Origin: an uncultured Bacillota bacterium
GTDB taxonomy: Bacteria > Bacillota > Clostridia > Christensenellales > UBA1242
DNA length: 55,422 nucleotides
NCBI GenBank assembly: GCA_947053645.1
Contig: CAMRTM010000005.1
Location: 1-55,422 of the forward strand
Direction of reading: 5' to 3'
Under the pieces are notes generated by a model that saw nothing but the letters and a program-made list of their open reading frames with translations, ran no database searches and was not told where the DNA came from. Both the position numbers and the translations under genes were made by a program. Shown in pieces: positions 43,552 to 51,178 of the stretch (within the stretch, counting starts at the first letter, position 1; every line of letters starts with the position of its first letter).

Positions 43552-44673
43552 ATGAATAAAATCACAATGGTACAATACGGATGCGGAAAGATGAGCAAAT
43601 ACACTATGCGTTACGCACTTGAAAAAGGCGTAAAGATTGTAGGTGCGTTTGATATAGACGAAAGCAAAATTGGCAAGGACGCAGGGCTACTTTTTGGTGA
43701 CAAAAAATACAATGTAAAAGTACAGCACGCAAACGAATTTGAAGCCTTCCTTGAAAGTCATGAAGTAGATGTTGTTATCGTAACAACAACTAGTCTTATG
43801 AGTGAACTTGAAGATGTGCTTACTCTTTGTGCAGAATATGGCGTAAATGCTATCACCACCTGTGAAGAGGCATTTTATCCACAAAACAGCAATCCAAAGG
43901 TGTTTAAGAAGATAAATAAACTTGCCGAAGAAAGTGGTGCTACTATCTGCGGAAGTGGATATCAAGATGTATTTTGGGGCAACCTTATCAGCGTGCTTGC
44001 AGGTGCTACTCACAAAATTACAAAGATTGTTGGAAAATCAAGTTACAATGTAGAGGACTATGGTATTGCTCTTGCTAAAGTACATGGTGCGGGATTAACT
44101 AAAAAGAAATTCCAAGAAGAAATTGCGTCTGCCGACAATATTACTCCAGAAGAGAGAAAGAAAATAATTAACAAAGGCGAATTTGCACCAAGTTATATGT
44201 GGAATGTAAATGGATGGCTTGCAAGCAAGCTTGGTCTTCATGTTACAAGTCAGGTGCAAGAATGTGTACCACAAATTGCAAAGAATGACCTAAATAGCGA
44301 AACCCTTGGTATGGTAATTCCTAAAGGAAGATGTGCTGGTATGAGCGCCGTTGTCACAACAGAAACTAAGGAAGGAATCACAATCCAAAGCGAATGTATC
44401 GGAAAAGTTTATGACAAAGACGAATTCGATTGCAATGACTGGAAGATTATCGGCGAACCTGACACAGAGGTTATCATCAACCGCCCTTCTACGGTGGAAC
44501 TCACCTGTGCAAGCGTAATCAATAGAATTCCTGAAGTGCTTTGTGCCCCTGCCGGATTTTTTACAACCGACATGATGCCAGAAAACACCTACAAAGCACA
44601 AAACCTTGACAAGTATGTAGAACTTGCTTGCGACGGCGAAGACTGCTGCGGTTGTGACGGATGCCATCACTAA
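43552..44673 (+). CDS. Dihydrodipicolinate-reductase-like dehydrogenase with Cys-rich tail
   Basis: An NAD(P)-binding Rossmann protein of 373 residues. The N-terminus (MVQYGCGKMSKYTMRYALEKGVKIVGAFDID) resembles dihydrodipicolinate reductase-type and 2,4-diaminopentanoate dehydrogenase-type proteins of Clostridia. The latter oxidise diamino acids in ornithine fermentation, but no other gene of that pathway adjoins it. The middle contains ATICGSGYQDVFWGNLISVLAG and later GMVIPKGRCAGMSAVVTTE. The protein ends ACDGEDCCGCDGCHH: five cysteines and two histidines in 14 residues, an uncommon metal-binding tail. AAAGGAGATAAATT precedes the start. Family level is good; substrate is not known. Confidence 0.82.
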   Translation: MNKITMVQYGCGKMSKYTMRYALEKGVKIVGAFDIDESKIGKDAGLLFGDKKYNVKVQHANEFEAFLESHEVDVVIVTTTSLMSELEDVLTLCAEYGVNAITTCEEAFYPQNSNPKVFKKINKLAEESGATICGSGYQDVFWGNLISVLAGATHKITKIVGKSSYNVEDYGIALAKVHGAGLTKKKFQEEIASADNITPEERKKIINKGEFAPSYMWNVNGWLASKLGLHVTSQVQECVPQIAKNDLNSETLGMVIPKGRCAGMSAVVTTETKEGITIQSECIGKVYDKDEFDCNDWKIIGEPDTEVIINRPSTVELTCASVINRIPEVLCAPAGFFTTDMMPENTYKAQNLDKYVELACDGEDCCGCDGCHH

Positions 44674-44706
44674 GATAGAATTATAAAATAAGAACTTTAA
44701 AACTAA

Positions 44707-44740
44707 CAAAAAGCATTCTAAATTTTAGAATGCTTTTTTG
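44707..44740. terminator. Bidirectional intrinsic terminator
   Basis: AAAAAGCATTCTAAA-TTTTAGAATGCTTTTTT at the convergent ends of two genes. Confidence 0.88.
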
Positions 44741-44755
44741 TTAAACTTATATTAT

Positions 44756-45616
44756 CTAGTTGTTTTTTAAATTTACATCATTTAACTTATCAAAAAAATT
44801 AGTAATTGTTTTGTAATGATTGCTCCATACTAAAAATTTTACTTTTTTATTGTTTTTACAAAATTTAAATGAGTTTTGTTTTGTTAATTCTGGTTTGTCA
44901 ATTTCTTCAACAATATAATCATTTGAATTAATAACCATATCTATAGGTATTACATCATGCAGTGTAAATGATTTTCCATTACTTTTATAGTAATAAAAAT
45001 TTCTTAGGCAGTCTAACAAATAATTTTTAATAGACGATTTCTTTAACCTATTCTCTATTTCAGCTTCACTTAGCCTATTAGCTTTAGCCATTATTGTTGA
45101 AATTATTGTTAAATCAGCATTTCTTTCATAAACAAACCTGAAAGCACTTTTGTCTACTTTAAAGTTAGTGTCATTAAATGAGCGATTAAAAGGGTGCCCA
45201 GTCCCCAACCATAAAATTTTCATCTTATTGATTATATCAGGTGCATAGCACATTGCCAGTGCTATATTGGTTATTGCCCCAACTCCAAATATTATTGTTT
45301 CGTCATTTTTTCTACAAATATCTATTATCGCTTGAACCGCAGGAGTTATTTCTTTATACCCATTATCCATTACATCGCAAGACCCTTTATATAGAGGATA
45401 ACATTTATTAAAAATATTGAATATTTTTAAACATTCATTATAACTTAACTCTTGCCCTTCGCCAATCGATATGTTTTGGTAATCAACTTTATAAGGGGCA
45501 ATTGTAATTGCTTCAATATTAAGTTTATCATCATTAGCCAAAAGATAGGCAATTGCATACCTATCGTCAATTTCATTGCAAATATCCGTATCTAAAATAA
45601 CATTAATCTTTTTCAT
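44756..45616 (-). CDS. Inosine-uridine-type nucleoside hydrolase family protein
   Basis: A nucleoside hydrolase-fold protein of 286 residues. The calcium/ribose-binding signature DTDICNEIDD (DTDxxxxxDD) lies at residues 9-18. A conserved middle segment (ETIIFGVGAITNIALAM) and IPIDMVIN near the C-terminus also fit. Such enzymes release the base from ribonucleosides; the specificity here is unknown, and the usual second Asp-rich metal site is replaced by a more degenerate HDVIPIDM. I use the ATG at 45616. The tracked ATG at 45625 overlaps the -10 box, and transcription would start at 45616, making the message leaderless. It reads toward the convergent DapB-like gene. Confidence 0.82.
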   Translation of the reverse strand: MKKINVILDTDICNEIDDRYAIAYLLANDDKLNIEAITIAPYKVDYQNISIGEGQELSYNECLKIFNIFNKCYPLYKGSCDVMDNGYKEITPAVQAIIDICRKNDETIIFGVGAITNIALAMCYAPDIINKMKILWLGTGHPFNRSFNDTNFKVDKSAFRFVYERNADLTIISTIMAKANRLSEAEIENRLKKSSIKNYLLDCLRNFYYYKSNGKSFTLHDVIPIDMVINSNDYIVEEIDKPELTKQNSFKFCKNNKKVKFLVWSNHYKTITNFFDKLNDVNLKNN

Positions 45617-45623
45617 ATCAATC

Positions 45624-45632
45624 ATTATAGCA
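45624..45632 (-). promoter_or_regulatory. Extended -10 promoter of the nucleoside hydrolase (leaderless)
   Basis: TGC-TATAAT on the minus strand (TATAAT 45629-45624), then 7 nt and the ATG at 45616. Confidence 0.6.
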
Positions 45633-45687
45633 TACTTCTATAGTAATATCTATTATTTAACTATAAAAATCACTTTTGTATTAAAAA

Positions 45688-45719
45688 TAAAAAGTGGATA
45701 GATTTATCCGCTTTTTATT
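45688..45719 (+). terminator. Orphan terminator-like hairpin upstream of tmk
   Basis: AAAAAGTGGATA-GATT-TATCCGCTTTTTATTTTG between two divergent genes, where no transcript from a known gene would end. Possibly an attenuator before tmk or the end of an unseen short RNA. Confidence 0.6.
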
Positions 45720-45763
45720 TTGTTTTCAACCTCTTTTGTACTAAACTTGAAGTGGAGGGACTT

Positions 45764-46396
45764 ATGAAAAGAAAAGGAATTTTTATTACATTTGAAGGTG
45801 GAGAAGCTGTTGGAAAGACAACACAGATTGCACTTTTACAAGAATATTTAAACAGCAAAATGAAAGACCAAGTGGTGTTTGTTCATGAACCTGGTGGCAC
45901 CACCCTCGGAGAAAAGATACGAAATCTCTTGTTAAATGACAACGATGTGAGAATGTGCGGCAAGGCGGAACTATTGCTTTTTATGGCCTCACGCGTTGAA
46001 CTTTACGAAAAAGTAATAAAAAAAGCGTTAAATGAAGGCAAAATTGTAATTGCGGACAGATATTACGACTCCACGGTTGCCTATCAGGGAAATGCAAGAA
46101 AGATTATGGACAACGAGAAAATTCTTTCAATAAACAAATTTTTTCTTGACGGACTGACACCAGATTTAACAATTTACCTTAAAATGCCAGCAGAAAAAGC
46201 ATTTTTAAGAAAAGGTAATTCCACCCTTGACAAGATAGAACTAGAGGGAATGAATTTCCACCATGCAGTAACAGAGGGCTATGATTTTATGAGCAAAAAA
46301 GAGCCAGAAAGATTCTTTACAATAGATGCATCCAAAACGATAGAAGAAATACATAAACAAATTATTAATAAAGTAAATAGTCTAATCAAAAACTAG
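45764..46396 (+). CDS. tmk: Thymidylate kinase
   Basis: Phosphorylates dTMP to dTDP for DNA synthesis. The 210 residues include the P-loop FEGGEAVGKTTQ, the EPGGTTLGEKIR segment, the LLFMASR helix and the DRYYDSTVAYQG signature (the DRY/H motif). I use the ATG at 45764, with TGGAGGGA upstream; the tracked GTG at 45752 is part of that site. It is preceded by an orphan hairpin and followed by a clear terminator, so it is probably a single transcription unit. Confidence 0.96.
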   Translation: MKRKGIFITFEGGEAVGKTTQIALLQEYLNSKMKDQVVFVHEPGGTTLGEKIRNLLLNDNDVRMCGKAELLLFMASRVELYEKVIKKALNEGKIVIADRYYDSTVAYQGNARKIMDNEKILSINKFFLDGLTPDLTIYLKMPAEKAFLRKGNSTLDKIELEGMNFHHAVTEGYDFMSKKEPERFFTIDASKTIEEIHKQIINKVNSLIKN

Positions 46397-46422
46397 TCAC
46401 AAACTTTGACTAGTTTTTATTT
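46388..46422 (+). terminator. Intrinsic terminator of tmk
   Basis: AAAAACTAGTCA-CAAACTT-TGACTAGTTTTTATTT; the stem includes the tmk stop codon. Confidence 0.85.
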
Positions 46423-46430
46423 AATTTTTC

Positions 46431-46461
46431 TTGACAAATTCCCCCCCCCGCATCGTATACT
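46431..46461 (+). promoter_or_regulatory. Promoter with a C9 tract between -35 and -10
   Basis: TTGACA (46431-46436) and TATACT (46456-46461) with a 19-nt spacer that contains nine consecutive C (46441-46449). Losing two C would give 17 nt. It shares TTGACAAAT(T)-C9-G with the promoter at 15501 and likewise sits just after a terminator. Confidence 0.68.
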
Positions 46462-46493
46462 TATAATGACTTAAAAAACAAAGGGAGGGTTTT

Positions 46494-47249
46494 ATGAAAA
46501 AAGTTTTTAAAAGTTTAGCAGTTGGCGCACTTGCCATTCCATGTGCATTACTTTGCACAGCATGTGGAGGAGATAATTCAGTTAAGGTGGACACTAACGG
46601 AGATTGGAAGCCTATTGACGCAACAAGTGCATACAGCGAAGTTTCTACTTTACCTACAGAGGATTTAAATTTTGACGGACTTAGATTTACTATTAAAGAA
46701 GAAATGGAGGGTCAGGGTCAAAAAGCCACAATTACTATGAATGGAATGGCTTTATATAACGGTCAAGATATTGTTTTTAAGATAGATATGTCTGTATCAG
46801 CCGCAGGGAAAAGCGAATCTGCAAATATGTACCTCACTGATAACACATTATATGTAAATGCAGGACAATTTAAATATAAAATCAGCATGGATTCACAGAA
46901 TAATCCATATGACCAATATATTACATTAATTCCAGACTCAGAATTTATAACAGGCGCAATTGAAAATATGCAAAACGCTATATTAGACAGCCAAAAATCA
47001 GTAGTAGGAAATGTGACTAAATATTATTTTAAATTAGACGGCAGCGAAATAGCTGAATCTGCAAATGTTACATTCGAAGAATGGTTTGTTTTAAAAGATG
47101 GTAAATTTGATAGTTTCAAAACAATTGCCACTGGCAATATTCAAGGTGTAGCTACAACTATAACAATGGATATGGAACTCTACAATGGAACAATTAAATT
47201 CCCTTCCTTTGACGGTTATGTAGATTTTAATTCAATGTTGGATGTGTAA
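46494..47249 (+). CDS. Putative surface lipoprotein
   Basis: A 251-residue exported lipoprotein. The signal peptide MKKVFKSLAVGALAIPCALLCTAC ends in a lipobox-like LLCTAC with the lipidated cysteine at residue 24. The mature part is beta-rich, with repeating strands (FTIKEEMEGQGQKATITMNGMALYNGQDIVFKIDMSVSAAG), and its fold might be of the LolA/LppX-type lipid-binding kind, but I cannot assign a family. It would be anchored on the outer face of the membrane. The GGGAGGG ribosome binding site is strong. The promoter carries the C9 tract, which makes this the most attractive candidate for phase-variable expression of a surface protein. Confidence 0.82.
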   Translation: MKKVFKSLAVGALAIPCALLCTACGGDNSVKVDTNGDWKPIDATSAYSEVSTLPTEDLNFDGLRFTIKEEMEGQGQKATITMNGMALYNGQDIVFKIDMSVSAAGKSESANMYLTDNTLYVNAGQFKYKISMDSQNNPYDQYITLIPDSEFITGAIENMQNAILDSQKSVVGNVTKYYFKLDGSEIAESANVTFEEWFVLKDGKFDSFKTIATGNIQGVATTITMDMELYNGTIKFPSFDGYVDFNSMLDV

Positions 47250-47257
47250 TATAAACA

Positions 47258-47290
47258 ATAAAAAACATGCTAAATTGCATGTTTTTTTTA
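47258..47290 (+). terminator. Intrinsic terminator of the lipoprotein gene
   Basis: AAAAAACATGC-TAAATT-GCATGTTTTTTT. Confidence 0.87.
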
Positions 47291-47292
47291 GA

Positions 47293-47321
47293 AAAAGCAT
47301 ATCGAATTGATATGCTTTTAT
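47293..47321 (-). terminator. Intrinsic terminator of ppdK
   Basis: On the minus strand AAAAGCATATC-AATTC-GATATGCTTTTT, just after the ppdK stop. Confidence 0.8.
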
Positions 47322-47329
47322 ATTTTTAG

Positions 47330-49957
47330 TTATTTTCTAGGGTTTTTAATGTTTGCCTGTGCCGCTGCAAGGCGTGCAATTGGAACGCGGTATGGTGAGC
47401 AAGAAACATAGGTAAGCCCTACATTGTGGCAGAATTCCACAGAAGATGGATCTCCACCATGTTCTCCGCAGATACCAAGTTTGATATCAGGTCTTGTCGC
47501 TCTTCCAAGTTCGCAAGCCATTTTTACAAGTTTGCCAACACCATTTTGGTCAAGACGAGCAAATGGGTCGCTTTCAAAGAGTTTCTTAGCATAGTAAACA
47601 TCAAGGAATTTCCCAGCATCGTCACGGCTGAAACCGAAGGTCATTTGTGTAAGGTCGTTTGTACCAAATGAGAAGAACTCTGCATGCTGTGCAATTTGGT
47701 CAGCAGTAACAGCGGCACGAGGTATTTCTATCATTGTACCTATCTTATAATGCATGTCAACGCCCTTCTTTGCGATGATTTCATCTGCTTTATTAGCAAC
47801 AATATCACGAACATACTTAAACTCTTTGCTATCGCAGGAAAGTGGAATCATAATTTCAGGAACGATTTCGTAGCCTTCACTCTTACTTACTTCAATAGCA
47901 GCCTCGATAACTGCTTGTGTTTGCATTTCAGCAATTTCTGGATAGGTAACAGCAAGTCTAAGTCCACGGTGTCCCATCATTGGGTTAAACTCGTGAAGAT
48001 CAGCCACTGTTTGTTTAAGTCTATCAAATGTGATGCCCATTTCTTTTGCAAGAACCTTAATTTCAGCATCATCATGAGGAAGGAATTCGTGAAGTGGTGG
48101 ATCAAGGAAACGAATTGTTACCGCTTTTCCCTTCATTGCTTTGTAGATACCCTTAAAGTCTTTCTTTTGCATTGGAAGAATTTTAGCAAGTGCTTTCTTT
48201 CTCTCTTCAACAGAAGAAGAAACAATCATTTCTCTCACAGCCATAATTCTGTCAGCCTCGAAAAACATATGCTCTGTTCTGCAAAGTCCAACACCTTCTG
48301 CACCAAAGTCAAATGCAGTTTTTGCATCTTTTGGATTATCAGCGTTTGTACGCACTTGAAGTTTACGATATTTATCAGCCCATTCCATGATAGTAGCAAA
48401 TTCACCAGAGATTTTTGCAGGCTCGGTTGCAATTTCGCCATCATAGATTTTACCTGTAGAGCCATCAAAGGAGATTAGATCGCCCTCTTTATATTTCTTT
48501 CCGTTAAGTGTGAAGGATTTTTCGTCCTCTGCAAATTTGATTGCACTGCATCCTGCAACACAAGCAGTACCCATACCACGAGCAACAACGGCAGCGTGAG
48601 AAGTCATACCACCTCTTGCAGTTAAGATACCTTGGCTTGCAGCCATACCTTCAATATCTTCAGGAGAAGTTTCAAGACGAACAAGGACTACCTTACCGTT
48701 CTTTCCACCCTGTTCTTTTGCCTTTTCAGCAGTGAATACAATCTTACCACAAGCAGCCCCAGGAGATGCTGGAAGCGCTTCAGCGATTACTTTTGCTTTC
48801 TTAAGTGCAGTAGCGTCGAATTGTGGATGAAGAAGTGCATCAAGTTGTTTAGGATCAAGCATCATAAGCGCTTCTTTCTCTGTGATAAGTTTTTCTTTAA
48901 CAAGGTCTACAGCAATCTTAAGAGCGGCTTTCGCTGTTCTTTTACCATTTCTAGTTTGAAGCATATATAATTTACCATTTTCAATAGTAAATTCCATATC
49001 CTGCATATCTTTATTGTGACGCTCAAGTTTCTTTGCTATAGCAACAAACTCTTTATATACCGCTGGATTTTGCTCTTCCAAAGTGGAGATTGCAAGTGGA
49101 GTTCTTATACCCGCAACAACATCTTCCCCTTGTGCATTCATAAGGTACTCTCCATAGAGTTTGTTTTCGCCAGTAGATGGATTTCTTGTGAAGGCAACGC
49201 CTGTACCACTTTCCTCACCCATATTGCCGAATACCATGGATTGAATATTTACAGCAGTTCCCCAGTCATATGGAATATCATGCATTCTTCTATATACATT
49301 TGCCCTGTCATTATCCCAAGAACGGAATACGGCTTTAACAGCTTCAACAAGTTGTACCTCTGGCTCTTGTGGAAAATCCTCGCCTTGTGACTTCTTGTAA
49401 AGGTCTTTGAAAAGTTTTACGATTTCTTTAAGGTCAGCGGCCGTAAGGTCTTTATCGAATTGAACCTTTTTCTTTGTTTTGATTTGGTCTAAGATTTTTT
49501 CATACTTAGATTTTTCTTGTTGCATAACAACATCACTAAACATTTGAATAAAGCGTCTATATGAGTCATATGCAAATCTCTCATTGCCAGTAAGACGAGC
49601 AAGGCCTTCAACAACCTCGTCGTTAAGACCAAGGTTAAGGATAGTATCCATCATACCCGGCATAGATACTCTAGCACCAGAACGAACAGAAACAAGAAGT
49701 GGGTTTTCTACACTACCGAATTGTTTGCCTGTTTGCTTTTCAAGCATTTCCATACTCTTTTTAATTTGTGCAAGGATAGTATCATTGATTTTTCTTCCGT
49801 CTTTGTAGTACTGTGAGCAAGCCTCAGTGGAGATGATAAAACCTTGTGGCACAGGAAGACCAAGTTTAGTCATCTCGGCAAGGTTTGCACCTTTTCCACC
49901 AAAAAGTGCTTTGTTTTTTCCGTCAGCCTCTTTGAATAAGTAGACAAATTTTTTCAT
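47330..49957 (-). CDS. ppdK: Pyruvate, phosphate dikinase
   Basis: Interconverts pyruvate + ATP + Pi and phosphoenolpyruvate + AMP + PPi. In anaerobic Firmicutes it can act in glycolysis using PPi or in gluconeogenesis. The 875 residues contain the ATP-grasp N-terminal domain (GKGANLAEMTKLGLPVPQGFIIS), the phosphohistidine swivel domain with the catalytic His in GGMTSHAAVVARGMG, and the PEP/pyruvate TIM barrel with CRTEHMFF, SFGTNDLTQMTFG and the Cys in GICGEHGGDPSSVEFC. Length is standard. AAGGAGAAATA precedes the ATG. It is a single-gene unit on the minus strand with its own promoter and terminator. Confidence 0.97.
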   Translation of the reverse strand: MKKFVYLFKEADGKNKALFGGKGANLAEMTKLGLPVPQGFIISTEACSQYYKDGRKINDTILAQIKKSMEMLEKQTGKQFGSVENPLLVSVRSGARVSMPGMMDTILNLGLNDEVVEGLARLTGNERFAYDSYRRFIQMFSDVVMQQEKSKYEKILDQIKTKKKVQFDKDLTAADLKEIVKLFKDLYKKSQGEDFPQEPEVQLVEAVKAVFRSWDNDRANVYRRMHDIPYDWGTAVNIQSMVFGNMGEESGTGVAFTRNPSTGENKLYGEYLMNAQGEDVVAGIRTPLAISTLEEQNPAVYKEFVAIAKKLERHNKDMQDMEFTIENGKLYMLQTRNGKRTAKAALKIAVDLVKEKLITEKEALMMLDPKQLDALLHPQFDATALKKAKVIAEALPASPGAACGKIVFTAEKAKEQGGKNGKVVLVRLETSPEDIEGMAASQGILTARGGMTSHAAVVARGMGTACVAGCSAIKFAEDEKSFTLNGKKYKEGDLISFDGSTGKIYDGEIATEPAKISGEFATIMEWADKYRKLQVRTNADNPKDAKTAFDFGAEGVGLCRTEHMFFEADRIMAVREMIVSSSVEERKKALAKILPMQKKDFKGIYKAMKGKAVTIRFLDPPLHEFLPHDDAEIKVLAKEMGITFDRLKQTVADLHEFNPMMGHRGLRLAVTYPEIAEMQTQAVIEAAIEVSKSEGYEIVPEIMIPLSCDSKEFKYVRDIVANKADEIIAKKGVDMHYKIGTMIEIPRAAVTADQIAQHAEFFSFGTNDLTQMTFGFSRDDAGKFLDVYYAKKLFESDPFARLDQNGVGKLVKMACELGRATRPDIKLGICGEHGGDPSSVEFCHNVGLTYVSCSPYRVPIARLAAAQANIKNPRK

Positions 49958-50361
49958 ATTATTTCTCCTTTTTTTAATACAATGATAGTATAGATAAAAT
50001 AAAAAAAATACGCAAATGAATTGCGTATAAGTTTGTTAATTTTAAAAAATTTTGGCCACTTTTTGTCTGTTTAAGAATGTGAAACATTTTTTGCCAAAAA
50101 TTTTAATTTTGTTTCACATTTATATTATAGCTACTGTTTAGCGTAGGTATATTCAATTGTACCTATTTTTATATTTATGAAATGTTAAAATGGTGCATCA
50201 GAACAGTGGACATCAATGTCACCCATTTTTGATGTTTATATATGCTACTTTCTAATTATGCAATTATGAGTGACCAAGCATAATAGTGCAATTAAAACTG
50301 CATTATTGTAGTTAATTGTATTGAAAAAATAAAAATTTATAATATTTTAAAAGGTTTTAGT
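49958..50361. other. Regulatory intergenic region between ppdK and the XRE gene
   Basis: 404 bases without a credible ORF. It holds the ppdK promoter and several inverted repeats. These include AATGTGAAAC-N25-GTTTCACATT (50075-50119), an overlapping AAATTTTGGC/GCCAAAAATTT pair, and ACATCAA/TTGATGT near 50209-50235. Near 50255-50330 the elements TGCAATTA and TAATTG recur as imperfect dyads before the XRE gene, possibly operators. Confidence 0.6.
49987..50015 (-). promoter_or_regulatory. Probable promoter of ppdK
   Basis: TTGCGT (50015-50010), 17 nt, TATACT (49992-49987). The -35 lies within a perfect TACGCAA/TTGCGTA inverted repeat that may bind a regulator. Confidence 0.5.
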
Positions 50362-50607
50362 ATGAATTTAATAGAGGCAGTATCAAAAAAGTTAGGAAGA
50401 TTATTAAGTGAACGCGGCTGGAGCATTTATAAACTCTCTAGGGTTTCTGGCATCACACCAAACGGCATACAGGTGATATTACAAAAGGAATATAAAGATA
50501 TTAAACTATCTACTATTATCATCCTTGCACATTGTTTTGATATGACAGTTTCGGAATTTTTAAGTGATGATGATTTTCTTTTTGACAATTTAAATATTTA
50601 TAAATAG
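50362..50607 (+). CDS. XRE-family helix-turn-helix regulator
   Basis: An 81-residue Cro/CI-type DNA-binding protein, essentially a single HTH domain. The HTH reads SKKLGRLLSERGWSIYKLSRVSGITPNGIQVILQKEYKDIKLSTIIILAHCFDMTVSEFL, typical of small XRE regulators. AAAAGG lies 9 nt before the ATG. It is followed after 4 nt by a SLOG-like gene and probably cotranscribed with it. The dyad-rich region upstream may contain its own operator, in which case it would regulate itself; this is inference. Confidence 0.87.
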   Translation: MNLIEAVSKKLGRLLSERGWSIYKLSRVSGITPNGIQVILQKEYKDIKLSTIIILAHCFDMTVSEFLSDDDFLFDNLNIYK

Positions 50608-50611
50608 CCTT

Positions 50612-51175
50612 ATGAAAGTATGTTTTATTGGTTCGCATTTAGGTTTGCCAGAAGAGGAATTATCTAAACTTGAAATTGTGTTACGCTCTCTTATCAAAAT
50701 GGGGTGCTGTATTTTCTACTGCGGTTGTTATGGAAAATTCGACTGGCAGGTTGTGGAATGTCTTTTTAAGTTAAAAAAAGACTACCCTAAGTTGCGGATA
50801 GTCAAAATAAAACCCTATTATCAATTTAATAGATTTTTAGATAAACATAGTGAAAAGTTATACAAATGGGGAATGGAAGAATTGCGAGCAGAGTATAGCA
50901 AGGACAAGGAAGGCTATGATAGAAACAAAAGTATACTGGAACGAGAAGTTTACTATAAAAAATGGTTTGAAGATGAGAAAAAGTATTTTGATGAAACTAT
51001 GCTGTGCGACCTCGACAACAAACCTTATAAAACAAGAATAATAGAATGCAACAAATGGAAGATAGATGAATGCGACATACTTGTTTCTTACTGCCCTTTA
51101 AAACAAGGTAATTCGGTTAAAATTAAAAATTACGCCTTAAAGAAAAACAAAAAGGTTATTGAACTTAATCAATAA
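50612..51175 (+). CDS. SLOG-domain (DUF1273-like) protein
   Basis: A 187-residue protein resembling the SLOG superfamily of Rossmann-like nucleotide-binding proteins. Segments MKVCFIGSHLGLPEEELSKLEIVLRSLIKMGCCIFYCGCYGKFDWQVVECLFKLKKDYPKLRIVKIKPYY and the terminal ECDILVSYCPLKQG...NYALKKNKKVIELN show the expected alternating strands and helices with a small GSH...G nucleotide loop. SLOG proteins act in nucleotide-derived signalling and some defence systems, but many are uncharacterised. It starts 4 nt after the XRE gene. Its end overlaps the end of the convergent gene by 7 nt. Confidence 0.75.
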   Translation: MKVCFIGSHLGLPEEELSKLEIVLRSLIKMGCCIFYCGCYGKFDWQVVECLFKLKKDYPKLRIVKIKPYYQFNRFLDKHSEKLYKWGMEELRAEYSKDKEGYDRNKSILEREVYYKKWFEDEKKYFDETMLCDLDNKPYKTRIIECNKWKIDECDILVSYCPLKQGNSVKIKNYALKKNKKVIELNQ

Positions 51176-51178
51176 CCT
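51153..51178 (-). terminator. Terminator embedded in overlapping convergent genes
   Basis: Perfect 10-bp inverted repeat AGGTTATTGA/TCAATAACCT followed on the minus strand by TTTTTGTTTTTC. It lies in the 3' coding end of the SLOG gene and ends the minus-strand transcript. Confidence 0.8.

Noticed and set aside
47684-48478. 264-aa plus-strand ORF within ppdK
   Set aside because: Antisense shadow of ppdK with composition typical of a shadow frame (Cys, Phe, His-rich) and no start signals.
50362-51175. Toxin-antitoxin pair
   Set aside because: The second protein looks like SLOG rather than a known toxin, and the regulator is not an obvious antitoxin.
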